Of a DNA stretch of 40,925 bases, positions 16,348 through 23,905 are shown in pieces. Every line of letters starts with the position of its first letter. Positions within the stretch are counted from its first letter, which is position 1. A program made the position numbers and the translations under genes. Source of the stretch: Betaproteobacteria bacterium (GTDB taxonomy: Bacteria > Pseudomonadota > Gammaproteobacteria > Burkholderiales > Burkholderiaceae_C); contig JAHECB010000006.1 in assembly GCA_024641925.1 (NCBI GenBank), forward strand, positions 1 through 40,925. The letters run 5' to 3'. The notes beneath the pieces were generated by a model, which had not been told where the DNA came from, searched no databases, and saw only the letters and a list, made by a program, of their open reading frames with translations.

Positions 16348-17565
16348 ATGATGTATCACGCTTACCAGACCCACTCGGATCTGATGGGGCCGTTTCGCGC
16401 CATGGCGCGCATGATGGCGCCGGCCTTTCTGGACCCCGCTTTCCCCACCTCACACAGCCCCACGCTGCGACGGCAGGCTGCGGCCTGCAAGGTCCTGGAA
16501 CTGGCCGAGGTAACCCACCGACGTCCGGCCTGGCGCATCGACAGCGTGAAGGTGGCAGGCCAGCCCACGCCGGTGACGGAACAGGTGGTGTGCCGCACAC
16601 CGTTTGCCACCTTGTTGCGGTTTGCCAAACCTGGCGTGGCGACCCAGCCCAAAGTGCTGGTGGTGGCGCCGATGTCGGGCCACTTCGCCACGCTGCTGCG
16701 TGACACGGTGCAGACGGTGCTGCAGGACCACGACGTCTACGTCACCGACTGGCACAACGTGCGCGACGTGCCGCTGTCGGCAGGCCGCTTCGGGCTGGAC
16801 GAGTACACACAGCACATCATCGACTTTCTGGCGGTGCTGGGCCCGGGCGCCAACGTGATTGCGGTATGCCAGCCCTGTGTGTCCGCGCTGGCGGCGGTGG
16901 CCCTGATGTCCGAAGACCAGCACCCGGCCACACCGGCCAGCCTGACGCTGATGGCCGGCCCCATCGACACCCGCATCAGCCCGACGTCGGTGAACGAACT
17001 GGCCATGTCCAAACCCATCGCGTGGTTCGAGCAGAACCTGATCAGCCGCGTGCCCTGGGCCCACGCCGGCCGCGGGCGCCGCGTGTACCCAGGGTTTGTG
17101 CAACTGTCGGCCTTCATCAGCATGAACCGCCAGCGCCATGTGGACGCCTTCAAGAGTTACTACCACCACGTGGTGGCTGACGAGATGGATGCCGCTGAAG
17201 TCACGCGCACGTTCTACGGCGAGTACATGGCTGTGGCCGACCTGGCGGCCGAGTTCTACCTGGAAACGGTGCAGCAGGTGTTCCAGGAGCACCTGCTGCC
17301 CAAGGGTGAACTGCGGATAGCCGGCCGCCTGGTGAACCCGGCGGCCATCCGCCGCACGGCACTGCTGACCGTGGAAGGTGAACGTGACGACATCTGTGCG
17401 CTGGGCCAGACGCTGGCTGCACAAGACCTGGCCAGCAGCCTGCGGCCCTACATGCGTACGCACTATGTGCAGCCGAACGTCGGCCACTACGGCGTTTTCA
17501 GTGGCCGGCGCTGGCAGCAGTACATCTACCCCTTGGTGCGCAACACCATTCACGTGTCGCAGTAG
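16348..17565 (+). CDS. phaZ: Intracellular polyhydroxyalkanoate depolymerase
   Basis: Degrades stored PHB granules to hydroxybutyrate oligomers. The 405-residue protein has the standard opening MYHAYQTHSDLMGPFRAMA. The nucleophile-elbow segment VIAVCQPCVSALAAVALMS (about 165-183) carries the Cys that replaces Ser in this depolymerase family. VEGERDDICALGQT (acid) and NVGHYGVFSGRRW (His) complete the triad region near the C terminus. Two ATGs lie in tandem (16348 and 16351). Its presence implies PHB storage; no phaC, phaA or phaB is nearby. Confidence 0.95.
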   Translation: MMYHAYQTHSDLMGPFRAMARMMAPAFLDPAFPTSHSPTLRRQAAACKVLELAEVTHRRPAWRIDSVKVAGQPTPVTEQVVCRTPFATLLRFAKPGVATQPKVLVVAPMSGHFATLLRDTVQTVLQDHDVYVTDWHNVRDVPLSAGRFGLDEYTQHIIDFLAVLGPGANVIAVCQPCVSALAAVALMSEDQHPATPASLTLMAGPIDTRISPTSVNELAMSKPIAWFEQNLISRVPWAHAGRGRRVYPGFVQLSAFISMNRQRHVDAFKSYYHHVVADEMDAAEVTRTFYGEYMAVADLAAEFYLETVQQVFQEHLLPKGELRIAGRLVNPAAIRRTALLTVEGERDDICALGQTLAAQDLASSLRPYMRTHYVQPNVGHYGVFSGRRWQQYIYPLVRNTIHVSQ

Positions 17566-17866
17566 CGGCCTCAGGGCGCGAAGTAGGGGTTGCCCGTTTG
17601 CGGTCGAGCAACCGCGCCTGTTTGGGCCGTGCGCATTCGCCGGCAACACACGCGGCCGCCTGCGGTGGGGCCGGCCTGCCGTCTCACCCAGCGCGGTTTT
17701 CGGCAGCGGCGCGCGACCACCTGTTCAGGTGTGGCCGCCGCCCGACAGGACCGCCTGCAAACGGCGAGAATCAGTCCACGGCAGCAAGCCTTTCACGCAG
17801 CGTCCAAGGGCGGTCAGGGTTGTACCGGTTTTCAACCCAAAAGATCATCAACTGAGGATTTGCATC
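17566..17866. other. Intergenic region, phaZ to rlpA-like
   Basis: About 300 bp without a convincing gene. It contains a 6-bp inverted repeat GGTTGC/GCAACC at 17588-17613, perhaps part of the phaZ transcript end. It also has arms CACCTG-TT-CAGGTG at 17718-17731 that could be an operator. No terminator with a T-run was seen. Confidence 0.5.
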
Positions 17867-18400
17867 ATGCGTCGTTTTCCTGCCCTGGCCTGCGCCAGTC
17901 TATTCGGCCTGGCCTTGCTGGCCACAGCCCATGCACAAACCGCGGCTGCGCCACCGGCTGCCCCCGCTGCGCCAGCGGCCGACATCGCAGCGCCGGCCCC
18001 TGCAGCTGCACCCGCTGCAGCGATGGCTCCCGCGAACAGCGCCGCTTCGGTGGGTGACGTTTCTGAAGGCAAGCTGGCCTACTACGGCAAGAAGTTTGCC
18101 GGCCGCAAGACGGCCAGTGGCGAGCGTTTCAACCCGGGTGCCATGACCATGGCCCACACCAGCCTGCCTTTTGGCACGCGCGTGAAGGTCACCAACCTGG
18201 CCAACAAGCGCAGTGTGGTGGTGCGGGTCAACGACCGCGGGCCGTCCACTCCGGGTCGTGTGGGTGATCTGTCGCTGGCGGCTGCCCAGAAACTGCGTGC
18301 GGTGCGTGCCGGCATCATCGACGCCAAGCTGGAGGTGGTGGGCCTCGCCAAAAAACACGGTGGCCGAAGCGCTGATCATCAGGCCAAGCCCAAGGTCTGA
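17867..18400 (+). CDS. RlpA-like septal ring lytic transglycosylase (no SPOR domain)
   Basis: A 177-residue exported protein. It has a signal peptide (about 1-24, ending AHAQ), an Ala/Pro-rich linker (about 25-65), then a double-psi beta-barrel domain. The RlpA signatures are GKLAYYGKKFAGRKTASGERFNP, TMAHTSLPFGTRVKVTNLANKRSVVVRVNDRGP and DLSLAAAQKL (each read in part). This fold cleaves naked glycan strands in some species. The C-terminal SPOR domain of full RlpA is absent, as in many short family members, so septal targeting is not assured. ATG at 17867 has an AGGA site nearby. Confidence 0.92.
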   Translation: MRRFPALACASLFGLALLATAHAQTAAAPPAAPAAPAADIAAPAPAAAPAAAMAPANSAASVGDVSEGKLAYYGKKFAGRKTASGERFNPGAMTMAHTSLPFGTRVKVTNLANKRSVVVRVNDRGPSTPGRVGDLSLAAAQKLRAVRAGIIDAKLEVVGLAKKHGGRSADHQAKPKV

Positions 18401-18562
18401 ATGCGGCGGGTTTGACGGCGGCATCGCCAGCGCGCGGGGCGATCCTGCCCGTGCGGGCCCTCCATTTTCAGGAGCGGCGTCATTTTTCTGCTAGAAGTGA
18501 CTGCAGCAGGCAGCACGACCCGTGTTGCCTGCTGTCTTTGCAGCTGTCAGAAGGAGACCGCC

Positions 18563-19426
18563 ATGAACAAGACCGTACAGATGGCCATCGGAGGCCTGGT
18601 GCTGGCCGCATTGCTGTGGCTGGGTTATGGCTACTGGCAATCGGCGAAAGCACCCGCGCCCGCGTCGGCGCCCGTGGTGGTCGAGGCGCCGCCACCGGCA
18701 CCCGCGCCTGCGGCTTCTGCCGACATGACACCGGCCGTCCGGTTCCCGATCAGCAACGTCGAGGGGGCGGATGCTGCAGCGTCGGGCGTGCAGACCGGTA
18801 CTGTGCCGGCGAGCGACGATGCGGTGATGACGTCAGCGCTGAACGACCTGCTGGGCAACCGCGTGGTGTTGGCCTTGCTGCAGACCGATGGTTTTGCCGC
18901 GCGCGTGGCAGCCACCGTCGACAACCTGGGCCGGCAGCACGCTGCACCACGTTTGTGGCCGGTGAACCCGGCGCCGGGGCGCTTCACCGTGACCGGGGAC
19001 GGCGAAGCACCCACCAGCGGCACGTTGGGCCCCGCCAACCATGCCCGCTACGACAGTTTTGTCTCCCTGGTGGATGGTCTTGATGCCGCCAAGGTGGTGG
19101 CGCTGTATGTTCGGCTGTACCCGCAGTTCCAGCGGGCCTTTGAGGAGCTCGGTTATTCCAAGCAGCACTTCAATGACCGGCTGGTGGACGTTGTTGACCA
19201 ACTGCTGGCCACGCCAGAACCCGTCGGGCCCGTGGCCGTGCAACTCACACCCGTGAAGGGCCCCATGAAGCCGACCCGCCCTTGGGTCTTGTATGCCTAC
19301 GCCGACCCGGCCTTTCGTGACCTGCAAGCCGGCCAGAAGATCCTGCTGCGCATGAGTGTCGACCAGCGGCAGCGGCTGAAGGCCAAGCTGCAGGCCATCC
19401 GTACACGGCTGGTGACACGCCGGTAG
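18563..19426 (+). CDS. DUF3014 family membrane-anchored protein
   Basis: A 287-residue protein with one N-terminal transmembrane anchor (about 7-25, MAIGGLVLAALLWLGYGYW), a Pro/Ala-rich spacer, and a periplasmic DUF3014 domain. Recognisable parts are DDAVMTSALNDLLG, RYDSFVSLVDGLDAAKVVALYVRLYPQFQRAFEELGY and ADPAFRDLQAGQKILLRM (read in part). The start has the ribosome site AAGGAG. The function of the family is unknown. Confidence 0.9.
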   Translation: MNKTVQMAIGGLVLAALLWLGYGYWQSAKAPAPASAPVVVEAPPPAPAPAASADMTPAVRFPISNVEGADAAASGVQTGTVPASDDAVMTSALNDLLGNRVVLALLQTDGFAARVAATVDNLGRQHAAPRLWPVNPAPGRFTVTGDGEAPTSGTLGPANHARYDSFVSLVDGLDAAKVVALYVRLYPQFQRAFEELGYSKQHFNDRLVDVVDQLLATPEPVGPVAVQLTPVKGPMKPTRPWVLYAYADPAFRDLQAGQKILLRMSVDQRQRLKAKLQAIRTRLVTRR

Positions 19427-19465
19427 CGCGTTTGCGCGGCGCGGGCTGGCCTGTGCGCTTGCGCG

Positions 19466-20023
19466 TCAGTGGCCGTCTCGACTGGTTTTGACTTCGGGTG
19501 CGGGCAGGGATTCTGGTCCTTGTTCAGGCTCCGGCGTGGCATCGATAGCCTGTGCCAGCAGTTCCAGCGCCGCCAGGGCAAACGCCAGCATGTTGGCCGC
19601 GCGGTCGTCACGGCCGGTTTGCAGGCTGCGCTGCAGCGGCACCGGGCCGTCCACCGCCAGGCAGGCGTGGCCAGCAGGGTCGCCATAGATGTTGCCTTTC
19701 GGGCCCGTGGCACCGGTCTCGGCCAGACCCCAGTCGGCGTGGAAGCGCTGGCGCTGGTGTTGCGCCAGCAGCCGTGCCCAGGGCGGACTGGACGACCGCA
19801 TGCCCTCGGTGTCTTGTGCGGTCAGCGTGGTGAGCAAGCGGCGTGAACGCCGGGTGTACAGCACCGCACCACCCAAGTAGTAAGCCGAAGCGCCGGCTCG
19901 CGACAGCAGGGCCGCTGACAGCAGGCCGCCCGCCGAAGATTCGGCCACCGCAATGGTCTCGCGGCGTGCCACCAGGCGGTCGCCAACCTGGGCGCCCCGC
20001 AAAAACAAGGTCGTGATGTCCAT
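19466..20023 (-). CDS. CinA C-terminal domain amidohydrolase (PncC-like)
   Basis: Likely nicotinamide-mononucleotide deamidase that recycles NMN to nicotinate mononucleotide. The 185-residue stand-alone CinA domain shows ETIAVAESSAGGLLSAAL (about 21-38, the catalytic Ser region), then YYLGGAVLYTRRSRRLL and ADWGLAETGATGPKGNIYGDPAGHACLAV, all family hallmarks. The N-terminal molybdopterin-like domain of full CinA is absent, as in PncC. The acidic Pro-rich tail after residue 160 is variable. It is divergent from the permease gene, with about 190 bp between. Confidence 0.92.
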   Translation of the reverse strand: MDITTLFLRGAQVGDRLVARRETIAVAESSAGGLLSAALLSRAGASAYYLGGAVLYTRRSRRLLTTLTAQDTEGMRSSSPPWARLLAQHQRQRFHADWGLAETGATGPKGNIYGDPAGHACLAVDGPVPLQRSLQTGRDDRAANMLAFALAALELLAQAIDATPEPEQGPESLPAPEVKTSRDGH

Positions 20024-20213
20024 GCCGTGCTGCTGTTCCGGGTTGGGCTGTTGAACGTGTCAAGCGCCAAACGTGTCCGTCGGCGCGTTGCACAAAAGAG
20101 TCTGGGCATGCTAACGAACACCGCAGACCGGCCCGACAAGCCTGGGGTTTGCGGGCGCCGCGATGGCGGCTGGTCGCCGAAGCGCAAGCGCCTCGGCGTG
20201 GCAGACTGCCGCC

Positions 20214-21422
20214 ATGGACCCTGGCCTTGCCCGCAATGCACTGGTGCTGTGCGGCGGCGTGCTGGCCGGCGTGTTGATGCTGCAGCCCGGGCTGCGTGGC
20301 AGTGCCAGCTGGCGCGCCACCATCACGCCGCTGGCCTCCATCATCGGCAGTGGTTTCCTGGTGCTGGCGCCCCTGTTGCTGCGGCATTTTGGCCACCGGG
20401 CGGTGTGGGTGATGTTGGCGCTGTGTGCGGTGGCTTATGCCGTGGGCCACGCCATCCGCTGCAACATCCGCACGCTGGACCAGCTTCCGGATGGCGACTC
20501 GGCGGCGCTGAAGGGCCTTGAAACCCTGGCGTCGTGGGCGCTGAGTTTTGCCTATGTGGTGTCGGTAGCCTATTACCTGAACCTGCTGGGTGCGTTTGCG
20601 CTGGCCGGCACGCCCTGGGCCGGGCCTTGGCTGTCGCGGCTGTTGACCACCGCTGTGCTGGTGGCCATTGCGGCGCTGGGTGCCTGGCGCGGTCTGCGGG
20701 GGCTGGAGCGGGTGGAGTCGATCAGCGTGGGCATCAAGCTGGCGGTCATTGCCGGCTTGTTGGCGGGCATGCTGGCGGCCTGGTTGGCGCCGGACCATGC
20801 TTTGCCCAACAGCCCGCCGGCGGACCCGCTGGGTGCACAGGACGGGCTGCGTGTGGTCTTCGGCATGATCGTCACCGTTCAGGGTTTTGAGACCTCGCGC
20901 TACCTGCGGGGCGCCTACGACGCCCACACGCGCATCCGCACCATGCGCTGGGCACAGTGGCTGGCCAGCGCCATCTACGTGGCCTACATCGGCCTGGCGG
21001 CCATGCTGTTCGACGCCGGCACGGTGCCGGCCAGCGAAACGGCCATCATCGGCATGACGGCCGTGGTGGCCAGTGTCTTGCCGGCGCTGCTGGTGCTGGC
21101 CGCGCTGGCGGCGCAGTTCAGCGCGGCGGTAGCCGACACCGGGGGCTGCGGCGGCCTGGTGCACGAGTTGTCCAAGGGGCGCATCCCGCCGCGCTGGGTC
21201 TACATCGGCCTGGCCTTGCTCGGCGTGGGCTTGACCTGGTGGGCCGACATCTTCGAGATCATCGGCCACGCCTCGCGCGCCTTTGCCTTGTACTACGCGC
21301 TGCAATGCACGCTGGCGGCGCTGCGGGGCTGGCGTGACGGTGCGCGCAGCCGCGCTGTGGGCCATGCCGCCTTGACGGTGTTGATGGCCGCGGCCGTGGT
21401 TCTTGGCATCTCGCCAGAGTGA
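20214..21422 (+). CDS. APC-superfamily-like membrane permease
   Basis: A 402-residue integral membrane protein with about 10-11 helices. The first helix pair includes TPLASIIGSGFLVLAPLL, which resembles the substrate-site kink of amino acid permeases (IGSGIF type). A second signature is GFETSRYLRGAYDAHTRIRTMRWAQWL in the middle, and the later helices contain FSAAVADTGGCGG. The substrate is not readable from the sequence. ATG at 20214 is chosen because the residues before it are Arg/Ser-rich and non-hydrophobic. It converges with the TPR gene, leaving only 17 bp. Confidence 0.75.
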   Translation: MDPGLARNALVLCGGVLAGVLMLQPGLRGSASWRATITPLASIIGSGFLVLAPLLLRHFGHRAVWVMLALCAVAYAVGHAIRCNIRTLDQLPDGDSAALKGLETLASWALSFAYVVSVAYYLNLLGAFALAGTPWAGPWLSRLLTTAVLVAIAALGAWRGLRGLERVESISVGIKLAVIAGLLAGMLAAWLAPDHALPNSPPADPLGAQDGLRVVFGMIVTVQGFETSRYLRGAYDAHTRIRTMRWAQWLASAIYVAYIGLAAMLFDAGTVPASETAIIGMTAVVASVLPALLVLAALAAQFSAAVADTGGCGGLVHELSKGRIPPRWVYIGLALLGVGLTWWADIFEIIGHASRAFALYYALQCTLAALRGWRDGARSRAVGHAALTVLMAAAVVLGISPE

Positions 21423-21439
21423 GCGCCATGCCGCGTCGT

Positions 21440-22087
21440 TCAGGTCTTGTTCTTCTCCAGGTCCTGCAGGTGTTTTTCGAGCAGCGGAATCATCTGCGCC
21501 GGCCCTTCCAGGTTGGGGTTCACTGCCAAGGCCAGCCGAAAGTAATTCAAGGCCAGATCGGGGCGCCCCAGGCGCAGTTGAATCTGCCCGGCGCCTGCCA
21601 GCGCGCCAAAGTGACGCGGGTTGCGCTTGAAAACTTCTTCGCAGTCCTGCATCGACTGCGCCCAATCGCCCATCAGGTAGCGCAGCGTGGCGCGTTTGTT
21701 CCAGCCTTCTGCAAAGGCCGGGCGGCGTTGCACCACTTCGTTGAAGGTGGTCAGCGCGTCGGCCGTGGCACCGGCCTGCATCTGCATCACGCCCTGCGTC
21801 AGCAGTTCGTCGATGGCGGTGTCGCCCGATCGGCTCCAGATCTGCCAGATGGCATTGCCCGCAGACAGCCGAACACGCGGGTCGGTGTCGGCCAGGCGTT
21901 GCAGCACGGCGTCGGCGTCGGCCATGTCGCCCAGTTCGGCCAGGCGTTCGACAGCCACAAAGCGGTCCATGGCATCGGTTGCGGCCAGGCCCGCGCGGGC
22001 CTGGTCATGAGACAAGGTGGCTGCGCTGACCAGCGTGGCCGCCCAGAAACCAAACAGGGCCAAGGTCGACTTCAGCGTTGGTGTCAT
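21440..22087 (-). CDS. Exported HEAT/TPR-repeat protein
   Basis: A 215-residue protein with a signal peptide (about 1-23, ending VSAATLS). Next is a HEAT-like segment (about 35-75, RLAELGDMADADAVLQRLADTDPRVRLSAGNAIW), then at least three TPR units (about 80-200, including ALTTFNEVVQRRPAFAEGWNKRATLRYLMGDW and HFGALAGAGQIQLRLGRPDLALNYFRLALAVNPN; read in part). A periplasmic scaffold role is inferred. It is divergent from the TIR-domain gene, with about 185 bp between. Confidence 0.85.
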   Translation of the reverse strand: MTPTLKSTLALFGFWAATLVSAATLSHDQARAGLAATDAMDRFVAVERLAELGDMADADAVLQRLADTDPRVRLSAGNAIWQIWSRSGDTAIDELLTQGVMQMQAGATADALTTFNEVVQRRPAFAEGWNKRATLRYLMGDWAQSMQDCEEVFKRNPRHFGALAGAGQIQLRLGRPDLALNYFRLALAVNPNLEGPAQMIPLLEKHLQDLEKNKT

Positions 22088-22272
22088 GGCACATCCCGGG
22101 TTTGAGGTCAGGTTCGCAGGCACTTTAGCGGCTGCTGGCAAACTGCGCTGGTGCTGCTCGGGTTTGGTCGCGGGCGTTGAAGTCGTCGTTGCCATGCGCG
22201 CCGTACCGGGGCAATGGGTCCTGCCGTGATGGCTGCTTTTGCGCGCTGCGCAGGGCTTTTATAGTCAGCCGC

Positions 22273-23328
22273 ATGTCTGCTGCCGCCCGCGTCTTCATCA
22301 GCTACCGCACCTCGGACGGCATGGACAAGGCCACCGCGCTGGCGCGCGACCTGGGGCGCGTGTTTGGCGACGATGCGGTGTTCCTGGACAAGGACGACCT
22401 GATGGGGGGCTCGGCTTGGCGCCAGGAACTCGGCCGTGCCATCAGTGCCCGCCCGGTGCTGCTGCTGCTGATGACACCGGGCATGACCCAGGCGCTGGAC
22501 CCTGCGGGCCAGCCGCGCATCCAGCATGCCGACGATCCGGTGCGGCGTGAACTGGCGGCCGCGTTTGAAGCCGGTGCCCACGTGATCCCGGTGCTGTGCG
22601 ACGGCTGGTCGGCCGATCCCGACACCCGCATGCTCCCTGCACCCTTTGACCGCATCGGCGAACTCACCTGGCGCAAGCTGCGTGCCTACGACTGGGCGCA
22701 CGACATCCAGCGTCTGGTGGACGATCTGCTGGCGCTGGGTGTGCCTGGTGTGCGGGGCAGCGCGGTGGATGAACCGGCTGCGGCGAGCGCCAGTCCGGCA
22801 CGGTCATCGCCCCCAAACCTGCCAGCAGCGTCGCCGCGCACCACGCTGAAAACGCGCTGGCTGCTGACGGGTCTGGTGGTCGCCGTGCTGGCTGCTTGTG
22901 GCTGGTGGTTGACGCACACCACACCCGCCACTGTGGCCGGCCGCTGGACAGGCACCCTGTGGCAGGGTGAGCCCGTGACGCTGCTGCTGCAACTGGACGG
23001 CAGACAGGTCCGCCTGGTCAGTGAGCCCATACCGGTGGCGCAGCGCAGCGACTGGGCGGCATACCGCGAGTTCTGGCAGCAGACCCACGGCCAGCCGCTG
23101 CAGGCGGTGATGTACCGCGCTGAAGGCCAGTTCATCACCGACCCCGGCGAGCCCCCGCGGCTGGACCTGGCGTTGAAGGTTTATGCCGCGCCGGACAACG
23201 GCCAGCTTGTTGATTCAGGCAACTTCAGTGGCAGCCTGGAGCCCGACGGCCAGCACATCAACGGCAGGCTGTGGATGAACAGCGCGCAGGGCGAACGGCC
23301 GTTCAGGCTGCAACGCGTGCGCCGTTAG
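22273..23328 (+). CDS. TIR-domain protein with transmembrane helix and C-terminal domain
   Basis: A 351-residue protein. The N-terminal TIR-like domain (about 5-150) shows RVFISYRTSDGMDKA, the acidic FLDKDDLMGGSAWRQEL box with Glu52 in the position of the catalytic Glu of NAD-cleaving TIR domains, and VIPVLCDGW. A single transmembrane helix is at about 195-215, followed by a C-terminal domain (about 218-351) of beta type, likely periplasmic. NADase activity is possible but unproven. There is no companion sensor or effector next to it, so an immune role is not established. The start is a clean ATG after a weak purine-rich site. Confidence 0.8.
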   Translation: MSAAARVFISYRTSDGMDKATALARDLGRVFGDDAVFLDKDDLMGGSAWRQELGRAISARPVLLLLMTPGMTQALDPAGQPRIQHADDPVRRELAAAFEAGAHVIPVLCDGWSADPDTRMLPAPFDRIGELTWRKLRAYDWAHDIQRLVDDLLALGVPGVRGSAVDEPAAASASPARSSPPNLPAASPRTTLKTRWLLTGLVVAVLAACGWWLTHTTPATVAGRWTGTLWQGEPVTLLLQLDGRQVRLVSEPIPVAQRSDWAAYREFWQQTHGQPLQAVMYRAEGQFITDPGEPPRLDLALKVYAAPDNGQLVDSGNFSGSLEPDGQHINGRLWMNSAQGERPFRLQRVRR

Positions 23329-23335
23329 GCAGGCT

Positions 23336-23905
23336 TCAAGCCTCCAGCCGCAGCGCCCGCCGCGCCTGGAATTCGCGGTCCAGCAGGCTCATCACCACCA
23401 GCGAGTCGTAGCCGTCGGCCAGACCGTGGATGCGCACACTCTCGCGCAGCCGGCCTTCTTCGACAAAGCCTTCGGTGGCATACAGGTGCAAGGCGCGGGC
23501 GTTCAGCAGCTTGATGTCCAGCCAGAAGCGGTGAGCACCCAGGTCGTCAAAAGCCATGGCCTTCAGCGTGCGCACGCAGCGCCGGCCCAGGCCCTGGCCT
23601 TGCGCGGCGGAAGCCAGCACCAGCCGTTTCAGCTCCACGCTGCGGTGCTGGTTGCGGCAGCCCTGGAAGATGACAAAACCCATGCGCTGTTCATCGTCGG
23701 CCGCCGCCATGCCCCCTTCCACGATGAAGTGCCTGAAGTCTGGAATGCGCACCGCACCTTCGTGCTGCGTGCGCTCCCAGGGTGTGATGAAGGGCAGGTT
23801 GTGAGGGTCGGTTTCCACCGACACCACCCAGTCCAGATCGGACAGCATGGTGGGCCGCAGGCTCAAGGGCATGGCGGCCTTGGCCGGCGCGGCGGGGTCA
23901 GACAT
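23336..23905 (-). CDS. GNAT-family N-acetyltransferase
   Basis: Transfers an acetyl group from acetyl-CoA to an amine. The 189-residue protein has the acetyl-CoA loop RLVLASAAQGQGLGRRCVRTLKAMAF (about 93-118; Q/G-x-x-G pattern), LDIKLLNARALHLYATEGFVEEG (about 128-150) and the typical tail. It belongs to the RimJ/RimL-like branch by look, though the substrate is unknown. Its ATG overlaps the last 8 bp of parE, which may make it co-translated with ParE. It converges with the TIR gene, 7 bp apart. Confidence 0.9.
   Translation of the reverse strand: MSDPAAPAKAAMPLSLRPTMLSDLDWVVSVETDPHNLPFITPWERTQHEGAVRIPDFRHFIVEGGMAAADDEQRMGFVIFQGCRNQHRSVELKRLVLASAAQGQGLGRRCVRTLKAMAFDDLGAHRFWLDIKLLNARALHLYATEGFVEEGRLRESVRIHGLADGYDSLVVMSLLDREFQARRALRLEA

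Noticed and set aside
17718-17731. CACCTG-TT-CAGGTG inverted repeat as an operator
   Set aside because: It is short, single, about 135 bp from the next start, and with no regulator nearby; kept only as a note in the intergenic entry.
19427-19465. GC-rich small stem-loops (GCGCGTTTGCGC) as a terminator between convergent genes
   Set aside because: The stems are 4 bp and of the kind expected by chance at this GC content.
20051-20063. TTGAACGTGTCAA as an FNR box between cinA-like and permease genes
   Set aside because: The arms are separated by one base too few (13 instead of 14) and inner positions do not fit.
22273-23328. Two-gene TIR immune system with the divergent TPR protein
   Set aside because: The TPR protein has a signal peptide and is divergently transcribed; nothing links the two beyond proximity.
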